Source of the DNA: Pleurostoma richardsiae
Lineage: Eukaryota > Ascomycota > Sordariomycetes > Calosphaeriales > Pleurostomataceae
Assembly (NCBI GenBank): GCA_030052745.1
Contig: JANBVO010000036.1
Span: 310,001-374,000, forward strand
Direction of reading: 5' to 3'
DNA length: 64,000 bases
Positions 1 through 11,340 of this stretch are shown one piece after another (the stretch's first letter is position 1; each line of letters begins with the position of its first letter). Under the pieces are notes generated by a model that was not told the DNA's origin, did no database searches, and worked only from the letters and a program-made list of their open reading frames with translations. The position numbers were made by a program, and so were the translations under genes.

Positions 1-788
1 CGAACCATGGCATTGCCTTCCCTCGGTATTATGATGAGGTTGCCGGTGTCCGAATGCAGTATCGACTTCTTGCGGATATCTGGGAAATTCGTCTGAGGAT
101 ACACATCCATCACCCCCCAGATAGCATTGCTGCTGTCTCCAACCATATTGAAGCCAAGTGACTTCCGCACCGTGCTGTGAGCTCCGTCGCAGGCCTACAC
201 ACCCAGTCAGGTCAGTGTCAGACATCACTGATGAAGACTTCATATATATCATACCAGCACATATTTGGCCCGATATAGACAAGAATCTCCCGCTTTCGAT
301 GCCTTCACTTCGACACGCCCTGACCCCACCTCATCTTGGACGCCAATCACGTCTTTCCCAAGCTGAACATCCTCAACCTCACATCCGTACTCGATCCCGG
401 CATCTTCTCCACCACGAGCCCTCTTGATTTCATCAATCATAATCCCGTTTATCCTTGCTTGGTTCAGGATGACGTGCGGCTGGTGGCTTAGCCCCTCCTC
501 CGTGTCCGGCGCGACTTGCTGTCGCTTAATGCCACCCTTTCCGTCGGAGGACCAGAAGGCTAACTCCATGACGTGGTAGGACTCCTTCAGAAGGGGCTCC
601 GAAATAGAGAAGCTCTCGAAGACTTCGACCGTGCGGCACTGCACCCCATCAGCCTGTCCAACCTGGAGAGGTCCGTTCCGGCTCTCCAGGACCTTGTAGT
701 TGATTCCGAAGCGCGCCAACCAGATGGCGGCGCAGAGTCCAGCGGAGCCGCTGCCGCAGATGAGGACGTCTACCTCCTCGGCAGCCAT
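1..788 (-). CDS. Phenol 2-monooxygenase-like FAD monooxygenase (3' end beyond window)
   Basis: Partial gene; exons 788-255 and 194-<1, one 60-base intron (195-254, GTATGA...GTGTAG). This is a group A flavoprotein hydroxylase. The N-terminal Rossmann motif is GSGSAG (residues 12-17) with an acidic residue closing the second strand (VLESR), followed by DGVQCRTVE (about residues 48-56), typical of phenol hydroxylases. After the intron comes the second FAD motif CDGAHSTVRKSLGF (about 180-193). The family uses NADPH and O2 to hydroxylate phenols ortho to the existing hydroxyl. The substrate-binding and thioredoxin-like C-terminal parts are off the window. It is the first of three consecutive minus-strand oxidoreductase genes, so a role as the ring-hydroxylating step after the neighbouring Baeyer-Villiger enzyme and esterase is plausible. 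The family is sure; the substrate is inferred. Confidence 0.85.
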
Positions 789-1285
789 GTTTGCTCAGAG
801 CTCAGCAGTAATGTCTTATTGGTAAGGTTGGAAGGGCAAGCAGAAAAGGTGGATTACAGCCCTTCGAAACTCTGATCACGGGAATAAAGCGCGAGCCAAG
901 GACGAGGATTTGGTAGGTCTACTTCCTCTTCTAGTGCTTAAACAAACGCGGAATGCGTGCCGCAAGACTCGGCTCGTTGTTTTACCTCCCGAGTATCGTC
1001 CATGTGTACCGCCGGATACAATCCGAAGGCGTATTACTGGCGGAACTCTCACCCACCTCCCGGACTACCCATGGACGCTCCGAAGACGCATACGAACGGG
1101 CAAGTTGCGATACCCGCCACCAACTACCGGAGCGGTTGTTCTCCGCACTGCCAAGACGAGCCGATGTGCAAAGTATGGAGTTAGACCACTATCGAGTCTG
1201 GGGAAAACAAAGTCTCAATTGCACTACAGGGATTATACCTTATCTAACTGGTAGTAAAATAGCACAATCTTCTTGAGCCATATGC
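789..1285. other. Intergenic: promoter of the phenol monooxygenase gene and 3' flank of the BVMO gene
   Basis: No gene seen. Short open frames on the plus strand have no family motif. The half next to 788 should hold the promoter of the phenol-monooxygenase-like gene, but no clear TATA box or operator was recognised. Confidence 0.5.
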
Positions 1286-3219
1286 TCATAAGCTAGGATC
1301 ATTACTCCGTCCAAAGACTCGGTGTCGGCCGCTGTGGAAGCCGATTAGATGTGCTAGCTTTTTCTCGAGCAACGGCGCGTACAGCCGGATGTCCGCCGCA
1401 TATCTGGCCAGCAAACGGTACGTCACTACTGCAGAGAGGACGACACCTACAACCAGGAATGCCTTCAAGATCACGCGCAGTGATGAAGAGCGCTTGATTG
1501 CTGGCAAACTCTTAGGTCCCTGTGATATGTCAGTCGTCGAGGACTACAGCCGAGACGGCGCACGCGCTTGGATTGCTTACAGAGAATTCCCAGTCGCTCC
1601 ATGTCGGGAACAAGCTTCGGTACCAGAAATGGGCCTGCGAGTAAGGATAGCTCATGGCGTTCCAAGTCTGGCCCTTCTCGGCGTCCTTCTCGATGTACCA
1701 GCTCGAACATCCCGAGTTCCAGACCGTCTTGGACAGATCGGTCTGGATGCGCGATACGTAGCGCTCTTCTGCATCTCTCTTAAGACCAGCCACGCTAGCC
1801 TTGCCCTCGAGAATTGGCTTCAGCACACGCAGTGCATAGTTGATGGAGTTCTCAGCAGCCATGATGGCGGACGTGTGTCCCGTGGCGGCGTTTGGACCTG
1901 TGGCAAACAACTTGATTAGCATCGACTCTTCACGGCGGCTTACGATGACATGTACCTAGCAAAATAAAGAAGTTTGGAAAGCCGCTCAGGACAGAGCAAT
2001 TATACGCTTCCGCGCCTCCAAATGAGTCCCAGTGCTCCGCCAATGTCCCTTCACGTCCAACAATATCAATGTTGGTGAGAAACTTATTCGTCACGTATCC
2101 ATTGGCGAGGATGATGACGTCGGCTTCAATGATGCCGCTCTTTGTCCGGATGCCTTCCGGGACGATCTCTTCAGCGCGTTTATTTGTCAGGTTGAGATTC
2201 TCTGCATGCAGACACTCCAGATACCCGGAGTCGAATATGCGTCTCTTGCAACCGACCTCAAAGTCTGGTATCAAGATGTCATGGTACTTCTTCGGCGCGG
2301 TCGACCTCATGTACTTCTCGACCTGTACGCGTCGCCTCTGGCGGAACTTAGCGGCTGACGGAGTCATAGGGAAACCCCTGAGTTCGTTCTCCGCTCCAAG
2401 GTACACGAGGAGCCGCTGTAGCGCCATCGTCCCGGGTATGTACTTGCAGATGAGACGCAGAGCCTCAGTACGGGCGTCGTCGATGGGAGGATACACCCAG
2501 TGCTTTGACCGGATCATCTGGGTGAGGTGCTTGGTCTTCCCAACGATAGACGGGACAATCTGCGCGGCGGTGCACCCGTTGCCTATCACGATGACCCGCT
2601 TGCCTTCGAGCTCCACGTCTTTTCGCCATTTGGAAGAATGAAACATGATTCCCTTGAAAGTGTCGGCCCCGGGGACATCTAGCTCGCGGGGCTGTACAAG
2701 CTGGCCAGACGCGGAGAAAAGGAACTGGCACTCGTGCGTGAAGATGCTGTCGGTCTTGTAATGGCGGATATACAACCGCCATCGCCTTTTCTCCTCGATC
2801 CACTCGCAGCGCTCGACATTGACTCCAAATGTCATCTTGGGCAGGAGCGAATACTTGTGGGCGACGCGGTTCAGATAGTCCCATAATTCCTGGTAAGAAG
2901 GCAGGACTCGGCTCCAGTGCGGATTCGGCTCAAAGGAGTAACTGTACAGCGCACTAGGGACATCACATGCGCATCCTGTATATCCAAGTTAGCTGTGCTG
3001 AAGCTCGTCGCGAACGTCTGCACGAGCTGCGGACAAGAACGTACCGGGATACTGGTTGGTGTACCACGTCCCGCCCAGCTTGTCATATCTCTCGAAGAAC
3101 CGGACATCAGTGATGCCATACCATCGCTGCAGTGTCGCTCCAAGGCATATGGCTGAGAACCCAGTCCCAATACAAGCAAATTGGCTGTAGTTACGGTGGT
3201 TATCTCCCTTCGCGTCCAT
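1286..3219 (-). CDS. Baeyer-Villiger-type FAD monooxygenase with C-terminal membrane anchor
   Basis: Four exons: 3219-3045, 2975-1956, 1897-1581, 1519-1286 (introns of 69, 58 and 61 bases, all in phase), giving about 581 residues. Features in order: FAD Rossmann GTGFSA (residues 18-23), GGTW (49-52), YPGCACDVP (57-65), the BVMO fingerprint FKGIMFHSSKW (165-175, matching FxGxxxHxxxW) and the NADPH Rossmann motif GNGCTAAQ (190-197). It converts ketones to esters or lactones with NADPH and O2. The last exon encodes a hydrophobic stretch (VILKAFLVVGVVLSAVV) followed by a basic tail, so the enzyme is probably tethered to a membrane, which soluble BVMOs usually are not. The neighbouring SDR could supply the ketone and the esterase could cleave the product. 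The BVMO class is well supported; the substrate is unknown. Confidence 0.9.
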
Positions 3220-3961
3220 TGTGGATTATTGCAAGATAGTAGGTCGATGATAGAAGGATTGGGATAACAAGACAAGGAAAAAGACTTTGATCTTCCGTTC
3301 AGATAGGAGATAATAAATAAGCCGCTTCAGTCACAAAGCTCGGAAAGACAATAGAGCCTCTATAAAGCTGAGCGGCGAAGAACTTCAGGTGCTGCCTTCA
3401 CACGAGACCGTATCTGTCCCGCAGTGTTTCCAATCCCAGGGGCCGAGGCAGACAAACCCAGCTATCTCCATGTTCCGCTTATTAACACATTCACTCGTAT
3501 CAATCCTGTGTGGCAAAGCCCCCTCCGCACTACCCCGGATTGCCCCAGACAACTGAGGCAGAAGCGGGATGAATCCGCGTACCTCGGAGACGTCCCGGAG
3601 GACAACCGCGACCTATCCCCGCACGAACTACGACATACTAGACTTGACTAGGAATAATACGACGCGGGTAGACCAGCTTTCCAGAAGTGATGTAATAACT
3701 CGAGAATGAAGGGTTGCATTGTCTAACGATAAAAGTGTGGGGGATAGCCTCGGCACACAAGCGCCTCCCCGCTCTCTCTGGAGTGGAGTTGAACGGCAAC
3801 TATCACAGCCCGCCTTTTTGTCTACACTTGCTAATTCTCATGTAGCAAATCACCCGTCTCTGGGTGGATCTTCTGCCTTCCCTTGAAGTCTATCGCCAAG
3901 TTGGCCGTCTCCTCTCTGACCAGCCGCCAGAGCCACTCAGGCCCCCCTCTCTACCGGTAAG
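3220..3961. other. Intergenic: BVMO promoter region
   Basis: No gene seen. It holds the 5' flank of the BVMO gene and the 3' flank of the SDR gene. A CGG-N7-CCG arrangement at about 3585-3597 could be a zinc-cluster regulator site, but the match is weak. Confidence 0.4.
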
Positions 3962-5060
3962 TCAGTAAACTCGTTCTCCTCGAGCGGGAGTCTTAAGGGG
4001 CCTATAAACACGTACTAGGATGGCGATGTATTTCATAATACCAGGCAGGTAAATCACTTGACCGTAACCGCTGTATAGCGCATCGGCGATTCTTCCGGCG
4101 ACTGTCTCTGCTTCTACTATAGGGAAAAGGAAACGAGGCTGCTTAGTCTCGCCCTTTAGCAGCGGCGTGCGGATGAAGCTAAGGATTGCGACGCTCAGTC
4201 GGACCCGAGGTGTCTTGTGTATGTCCTTCAACTCCAGCTGAAGTGCCTGATAGTACGCGTCAGCTACTTGAAGATGGGGTTGCTTTCACGTGAGTGTGCT
4301 GCAATCAACTCACTTCATGCAAGGCGATTAGACCAGCCTTTGTGGCGGCGTAGTCGGCAACCCTGCTGGGTGGGAGAAGAGCACTCATCGAGCTGACGTT
4401 GACAATATGCCCGTGGTCCCGACGCACCATCTCCGGCAGGAACTCCTTAATCAAGAGAAAAGGAGCCACCAGGTTGGTGCGAATGGTCACCTCAACGTCC
4501 GCATATGAACCGTCGCAGACAGTATAACCGCGGGATAGGCCGGCGTTGTTTACCAACACCGTAGGATTGCCGACCTCCTTACGGATGGTCTCGCATAGTG
4601 ACCGGATACGAGAGGAATGGCTGAGATCGCATTGGTAATAATGTATGCGGGATCCTTTTGGGGGCGTCCATGTCAGAGGTACATAGTCGACAATAATGAT
4701 GGTTGTGCCTGCGTTCCTGTTGTACAGTTCCTGGGCAAGACTGGCACCAATGCCGCTACTTCCTCCTGTGATAAGGACGACCTCGTCATTCCAGTTCCAG
4801 GACGACTTTGTGGTCCAGTTGTTGTTGCATTCTCTGTCCAGAAAATCAGTGGCCGACAAGATGATGCTCGCGAGGGCAAGGCAGTATGCGGCGGTTCGAG
4901 CGTAGTTCAGACCAGGAGTCAATACTACGGGCGTCCGTGAGGCCGATGTCATCCAGTACGCCGCAGTGGCAACTGGAACCGCGAGAAAAGGATTCAACAA
5001 GGTCTTCCTCAGGTTTCTGCCAACATAATCCACTGTAAAGCCTTCGCGAGGAAGAGCCAT
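3962..5060 (-). CDS. Membrane-anchored short-chain dehydrogenase/reductase (RDH/DHRS-like)
   Basis: Two exons, 5060-4314 and 4246-3962, with a 67-base intron (GTGAGT...ATCAG, phase 0); about 343 residues. A classical SDR core follows a long N-terminal part with hydrophobic stretches (about residues 25-70). Motifs: TGGSSGIG (98-105), NNAG (171-174), NVSSMS with the catalytic Ser (221-226), and YAATK with the catalytic Tyr237/Lys241. The layout resembles membrane-bound retinol dehydrogenase or DHRS16C-type SDRs, which interconvert secondary alcohols and ketones or retinoids at the ER. The ATG at 5060 is used; nothing in frame upstream is an ATG. It is divergent from the esterase with about 330 bases between starts, suggesting co-regulation. 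The family and active site are certain; the alcohol-to-ketone direction is inferred from the BVMO next door. Confidence 0.88.
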
Positions 5061-5392
5061 TTTCAAACGGGGTCAGGAGAAGTGTACTAGGCAAGCTGTC
5101 CATGTCTTCTCAAGGCCAGCTCGGATGTTGCCTTCGCCGCGCTTTTTAGCTACTTCAACACGAGATAGAACCTCGGCTCCGAGAACCATGTCCTCCTCCG
5201 TCTCGGAATGATCCCGCCTGCAGCGCGGATGCGGGGTGATCAAGATTTCCACCCGGGGTGAGCGCGGGGAAGGAGGCGGGACACTCCAGAGACTTTTTAA
5301 GCTTGCGGTTCGTCTAAGTGATTGCTGGCCTCACTCAGCGTGCCAAGACGCGCTGCTAATCGAGAATACGGGCAATCGTCGAACCGCTCAAA
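5061..5392. promoter_or_regulatory. Divergent promoter between SDR and esterase genes
   Basis: A 332-base region separates two oppositely transcribed catabolic genes, so it must serve both. It contains CTCGGCTCCGAG at 5172-5183, an inverted CGG-N2-CCG with symmetrical CTCGG/CCGAG arms. Everted or inverted CGG triplets are the usual target type of fungal Zn2Cys6 regulators. No regulator gene is visible inside this cluster; the nearest is at 33 kb. Confidence 0.4.
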
Positions 5393-6609
5393 ATGTCGCT
5401 CGAATTTTCGAAACTGGAGAAGCTCCAGCTCGCATTCCGTCTCATTTTTCTTGGTAAGATCTGTGCTGCATTCGCTTATCGAACTGAATTAACCATCAAT
5501 CCAAAGCGCCATGGCAGATATCGTTCAATATCCTTCGCTCTCTGCTGCTCAGCTTATACCGAGGACTGCCCATTCAACTGTACCTTACCTGTGCAGTCAT
5601 CCGTGTCGTCCTAGGTCGATTCTCGCCCCGCCAGATTCAGTACCTCTCTACTTCGACGCGGGACACATATAAAGAATGGGTGGCGCGCAAGATCTCTCGA
5701 GCAAAGCGCGCCAACAGTGCAGATGTCCTTGGGAGGCTGCGGTGCGAGATCGAGCCCTTGGAAGACGGTACCTCCAACCTCCTCTGGGTAGGCAACCGCC
5801 AAAACGCGAGAAAATTCATCCTCTTCTTCCACGGAGGTGGCTACATTAGCCCCATGTTGCCTGGGCATTTGGAGTGGTGTTGGCGAGCGTATGTTGCAGC
5901 TGGGATGGAAGCAGGCGTCGAAACCGCAGTCGCCGTGCTTGAATACACGCTTTGTCCTGCTGCCAAATATCCTGTTCAGCTGTGCCAGGCTGCGAGCGGC
6001 CTAAGACGATTGCTGTCGTCTGGCATCGCGCCAGGGGACATCATTATCGGCGGAGACTCGGCGGGGGCTAACTTGACGGCTCAGCTGCTCTGTCACATCC
6101 TTCGGCCTCGACAACCGGCACCGAAGATCGACTTAACTGAGTCGCTGGCTGCAACATTCATGGTGTCTCCTTGGTTAGGCATGCGCACAAGCCATGCGTC
6201 GTTCAAGGAGAACCACGCTGTGGATATGCTTTCAGCCACAATCGTGGACAAGTCCGCGTTTGAACTTTTCGGCGCGGAATTGGTCGAGTCAGATGGGCAC
6301 GAGCCAGCGAAGGCACCTTGCCCTCTAGATATGGATCCTTCCGCCCTCGTTGGTTTGGATGCTGTTACTCGGGAGCTTTATGTTACTGCGGGGGAACTTG
6401 AGGTACTTCGTGACCATGGTGTCGAATTTGTAAAGATGGTCAAGACTTGTAACCCTGGCCTGAATGTCCGATTGGATATCCAAGAGAAGATGGCGCATGA
6501 CTTCATCCTTCTGGAGGGCCTGCAAGAGCGCGAGGGAGCCGCGATGGGCGAGATGAAGAGATGGATGATAGAACTTCTCGTAAGGTCTCGAAAGTTAGAC
6601 TCTAATTAG
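5393..6609 (+). CDS. Alpha/beta hydrolase, hormone-sensitive-lipase (HSL) type esterase
   Basis: Exons 5393-5453 and 5507-6609, with a 53-base intron (GTAAGA...CCAAAG, phase 1); about 387 residues. The HSL oxyanion motif HGGG lies at about 129-132 and the nucleophile elbow GGDSAG at about 202-207 (Ser205). Candidate acid GELEVLRD (about 317-323) and His in EKMAHDF (about 351) complete the triad. The N-terminal 60 residues are hydrophobic (for example LRSLLLSLYRG), suggesting membrane association as in fungal steryl acetyl hydrolases. The esterase likely hydrolyses a carboxylic ester made by the adjacent Baeyer-Villiger enzyme (inference). It converges on the P450 with 146 bases between them. 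Confidence 0.88.
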
Positions 6610-6755
6610 CAGCGCTCATAATCTGAATTTTGGCGAGTTCGATTGCGGAATCGTCACACCAGATACCTGAACAGACATCACCAGACACTTCACTTTACAC
6701 TTCAGGGTTCATTTCAATGACTCCTTGCCTAGGTAGAGAAAAGCGTGCTGGTCGC

Positions 6756-8473
6756 TCACAGTCCGTCCCGTTCCAACTTCGCATCTTCTAGAACACCTGC
6801 CCTCTCTGCTTCCTCCAGGATAAGCTTCTCATACTCCTTGCTCCGGATTGTTGCTTTCACCGGGAACGGTTCATCAGTGGACTCCAGATTCAAAATCTTG
6901 GGGTTGTAAGGGCCGTCCTGTAGTTCATCGTCAGCGCGCGGTGACAAGGCACTCAGACTCAGAGGCATGTTGATACGTACCGGCTTGAAGTCCACGCATT
7001 GGACCAACCGCGCAATGTTTATAAACAGGCTCCTTTGCGCCAAGCGATATCCCACGCATATCCGTCGGCCTCCGCCGAACTGCCACAGCCCACGTGCGAT
7101 ATCCGTCTCATAGCCGTCCATCCACCTATCAGGGTAGAACGCCTCTGGATTCTCGCACTCGTTGCCGACAGCGACTTCATTGATGACGAAGCCTGTTCCT
7201 GCGGGAAAGTGATATCCCTCAAAGTCAATGTCCTGAGAGCTTGTGTGGTCGGGGGTGACGATGAAAATGGGGCGCCACCGCAGAACCTCCTTCGCCATTG
7301 CGCAGATGTAACGGAGATCGTCCATGTCGGACAGCCGAGGGAACCGAGCATCTACTCCGGTGCCACAGACCCGATCCACATCAGCCCTTGCTTTCTCAAA
7401 AGCCTCGGGATATTCGAGTGCGGCCATCACCATGATGTTCAGGGCTTCCCGGGTGGTGTCGCTCCCTGCCTCGATGAGCTGCATGGCCAGGTACATAGCG
7501 TCTTGGTCCGATCCGGTGTACTTGGTGTCTTCGTGCAGGAGAACATCCCTCACAAAAGATGGAGGCGCAGTCCCATCCTCGACCTGCTTCCTCACGGGCG
7601 CCCACCATGAATGGTAGACGTTGTAGTTCCACTGTCCAAGAGCCTCCCAAGAGGGGCGCCACACCTGCAAAAATTTGGGCAGCTTTGCGAGGTCTGGAAA
7701 CCAGTCGATGACACTTGAGCCGATACTGCCGACAAAAAAGGTGACGCAGTTCTGGAGATCTGCCAATTCCTTAGAGGATTTGGTGAGGCGCTCCCCAAGG
7801 GCGATGCGATGGACTACCGAGTTGGCATATCTGTAGTGATGCCTGTACCAGCGACCAGGCTTGAATAGATACTCTGCCATCATCTGTGTACTCTCTAGTT
7901 CTTGCCACTCTCCGTATTGCTGCAGAGCGCTGCCGCTAAGGAGGCTGTGCATCACCCGACGGCGCTCCATCCAGGCCTCTTGCGGCAGGACCAGCGAGCG
8001 GCCGTCACGACTGACGATGCCGCTTGATATTGGCATCGGAGACCGGGTATTTGTCACGCTGCCTCGCTTGACGATGATCTCGGAGACGACGCGCTTGCTG
8101 TTGAGGAAGATCCACGTCTTCGCGCCAAGATGCAGAGTTGTCATCTCACCGTATCTTGCCACGTCCAGCAGCTAGCAAAGCATGAGCAGGGGCTTCAGAA
8201 AGATCTTCATGTGATGAATCTCACCATCTTATGATTTGGATCATGGCGGCCTTTATCCAGCGCGAGCAAATTCCCAATGATGGGTAACCCCGGCGGGCCT
8301 GGAGGGAGTCGCGGCTTTTTGCCAGTCTTGCCCCTTCTCTTGCCTATGGGCTTGAAGTAGTCCGCGATAGCCACCACAATCAGTGCCAAAGAGGAAACAA
8401 AAAAGGCCAGGACCGAAAGAATTGGATGCTTTCCATAGAGACCGACGAGCAGGTCCCTGATTTGGCCGATCAT
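6756..8473 (-). CDS. Cytochrome P450 (class II, ER-anchored)
   Basis: Three exons: 8473-8225, 8171-6981, 6917-6756 (introns of 53 and 63 bases, both phase 0); about 533 residues. An N-terminal membrane anchor (LSVLAFFVSSLALIVVAIA) is followed by the basic and proline-rich hinge PRLPPGPPGLPIIGN. The I-helix is AGSDTT (about 318-323), the K-helix ExxR is EVLR (about 378-381), and the heme loop is FGGGRRICVG with ligand Cys455. The overall type resembles fungal P450s around the O-methylsterigmatocystin oxidoreductase group. The second intron could be overlooked because it leaves the frame open; removing it gives the usual FKP-to-DGPYNPKIL junction. It probably starts the pathway of cluster A by hydroxylating the substrate (inference). 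Confidence 0.92.
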
Positions 8474-9122
8474 GATGTTCGAAGAGAGGGGCGCCGTGTA
8501 CTATCTGAATACCTCACGAGAGTCTCACAATAGCGTACAGACTATCAAGGCGAACCTGCTCGGGCTCGATGGTAGCCATCTCAGGCTTTTCAATTCAAGA
8601 AAATTGTCTTCTATCACAAAACGTAACATGAAGGCAGATCCGGAATGGCCCCGGACCGGTCCAAGTCCCCCCACTGTGGAGTTATCAAGACAGAATCTAG
8701 CAGCATCGGAACAGATCCGGCTAGATTTGAAACCAGGCAACCTTCGGCATATGAAGAGATTAAACGACGAATAACGCTGCATTATTAATGAATGAAGGGA
8801 CATTCGACGTCACAGCCCGCGACCGTGAGTGACACGTCATATCACATGCGCAAAGTCGTTCAGTGGGCCTGCTGAGTCTTCGGGCCGCAACGGTGCTCGA
8901 CTTGTACGATCGAAGCTGCTAGCGGAGCTGTCGATAAGGGCGAATTGCAGTGGCGTATTCTTTGATGTTACCTCGACCTGACTGACTCTAGCGGTAGGTC
9001 CTTGGGTCTTGGCGCTGAAAAAGACCCCTTCTCTCTAGTAGGCGTGCATATTCTACATAGGTGAGCCTCCAGTTATTCTTCAGATTGCACTTCAGTCCAG
9101 CAATACAAAGGGCAACTTTACA
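8474..9122. other. Intergenic: P450 promoter and HET-gene 3' flank
   Basis: No gene seen. It separates the catabolic cluster from the HET-domain gene. No recognisable repeat or RNA gene. Confidence 0.5.
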
Positions 9123-11340
9123 TCAGACAAGCACTATCCGCTGCGGGTGGAGGGTCTCCAAGCCTAGGGCCTCGCCATACATCAGTCCATGAACGTAGCC
9201 GTGCCCAACCAGCTCGAACTGTGCGTCATCATCGGACGGTGACAGTGGCCGAATGATGAAAGGAACTAGACCGCCATAGAAGAGAGCAATACGGTCTCCC
9301 GGCCGCGCCCCCCCTGGCACCAGTCCGAAATAGCCATTCTTCGTGATGCAGAACGCGCGGTTGAAAGCATGTTGTCCGGCCACCGAAGTCAGGCGTGCTG
9401 GCGGAGGACGGAGTTCGCCAAGCTCCCCACCGTCGCGAAGAGCGACGCCCGCCGAAAGGTGTGTTTGCAACAGTGAGATGAAGGCTTGTCTGAGGTCATC
9501 CTCGGTATTGGCCGGCGTATGTCTTGGCGGCCCACGAACCAGGGTGCGAAAGAACGTTTCAAAGTACTCCTCTCCTGTTGGATATGGGCCCTCCGAGGAC
9601 ATGCAGAGGAGAAGCCCTTTTATCACGAAGCGGTGGAGATCGCTGTCCGTGACAAAGTCTCCTAACAGCGTAGTTGCGGGAAACAGTAAATTGTGCCGCA
9701 GTGGGACGCTCAGCTTCTCGATGGTGTCAAAGACCGCCCCGTCTACAGACAGCTTGGAGCCCTCAATGATCTGAATGTCCGAATCCCGTGAACCGGCAGC
9801 TGCGTAGTCGGGCATGGGGATGCTGACAGCAAATGGTGTTTCACTGAATGACCGCGTCCAGTCCTCATGAAAAAAGCCTGGTATTAGTCTTGCTGAAGTA
9901 GAAATACAAAGACTGGAAGAATGGAAGGCGGCTCGTGCTCACAGGTACCCATGAGGGAAGGCGGATAGTTGGGGATATGCCACTGTCCACCTGGTAGAGC
10001 AGATCTATTCCTTGACCGTTCCTGACAAACTGAAGTCCAAAATCCAAGTATACATCTTCCACCGACTTTGCGTAGCTGATCTGGGGGAAGAAGGTCTCCG
10101 CGTCCGAAGCGAGACCTATCATGCCGTATATCTTGTCACGCTCATCGGAAGCATGGGCGTGTCGCATGCGGACAAGTTTATCGATCAAGCGACTCTCGAC
10201 GCCGGCGAATTCTAGGGCAGAGTTTCTCTGAGAAGAGAGGTTCTTCAAAGCAGCATAGCCTTTTCCTGGAGCAAGGTCGATGGACCCCTGCCCGCCACTG
10301 CTCGGTGTTGATGTGTAAGACGAATCGGGATTTATGCTGAACGACTCCAGGTAGTGTACGCAGTTCACTAGCATATCTTCTGAGAACATGACGTTCCCGA
10401 AGGCTATCTTGACTTCCTTCCCTAGGATGAACTCCTGGATGATCCAGAGGCGAGTGAAATATGGTGAGGACAGGAGTTTCCTCCAGGCATTCCAGACAGT
10501 ATTCTCAGGAGCAGGTATGTCGTGTGCTTCCAAAGCGGGAATCGAGGGGGCATTGGTGTCTGAAGATGATATGATAGAGTTCACCGACTCTAATGACAAT
10601 TCTCCCACTCTGTTAGATTGATCATTTAAGCATTGCTGCTGAACCTCATTTTCACACTTCTTCCCAGCCTGGATGATGGACCCCAGCAGACCTAAGAGAT
10701 GAAACTCTTCGATGCCTCCCTCGAACCCCAAGTCTGCAAGGACACTGTCCGCCTGGCGATAGATGCGGGACATGAGCTTGACCTGTGCCTCGCGCTCGAC
10801 TTGGTCGGCCTGGTTGATGGCTATGGCGTCCGCCCAAATGATATTCGCTTCCGTCATGTGTTTTTTCACGGTGATGTCTCCCGTCTCGCTCCGTGTCATG
10901 ACTTGCTGCCGGAGCCGCAAGAGCGCCACATATAGGCTACGCCCGACCAGAAACCGTTCGCCTTCGATGAAGATTTCATGGGGATCACTCTGGTCGCCCC
11001 AAACGTACGACAGAGCGGTGTACCTCTGAAACGGATGCAGCCTCATCTGACCGGTGTTTGGATCGGGCGATAGATGTGTACGGATCATAAATCTCTTACG
11101 AGTGTCACCATCCTCGTTATGAAATGTTATCTCGGCCGTTGACTCCGCAGATATGACCTTTGGCAGGCTTGGATCCTTACCGCCGCTGCCGACACTATCT
11201 AGCGTCCAGTCGGCGTCGAGATCGATGGGAATGAGACTGCAGTGTATCGGCTCATTTCCTTCTCCAGGGGCTAGAATAATGATTCGCGTCTCAGTTGGCG
11301 TCCTAAGCGGTGTATACTTGAAGCCATCATTGAGCCCCAT
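9123..11340 (-). CDS. HET-domain protein (heterokaryon-incompatibility type) 1
   Basis: Two exons, 11340-9943 and 9863-9123, with a 79-base intron (GTGAGC...CATGAG, phase 0) restoring the canonical LPSWVPDW; about 712 residues. HET blocks: YTALSYVWGD (about 107-116), then WADAIAINQ (about 169-177; most relatives have ALCINQ) with downstream ER..QV.LMSRIYRQA, and later the LWIIQEF block and DKIYGMIGL. HET proteins act in non-self recognition and programmed cell death in fungi, usually paired with a polymorphic partner. The C-terminal 250 residues show no motif I recognise. No partner gene (NACHT, STAND or HeLo) is visible beside it. Confidence 0.9.
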
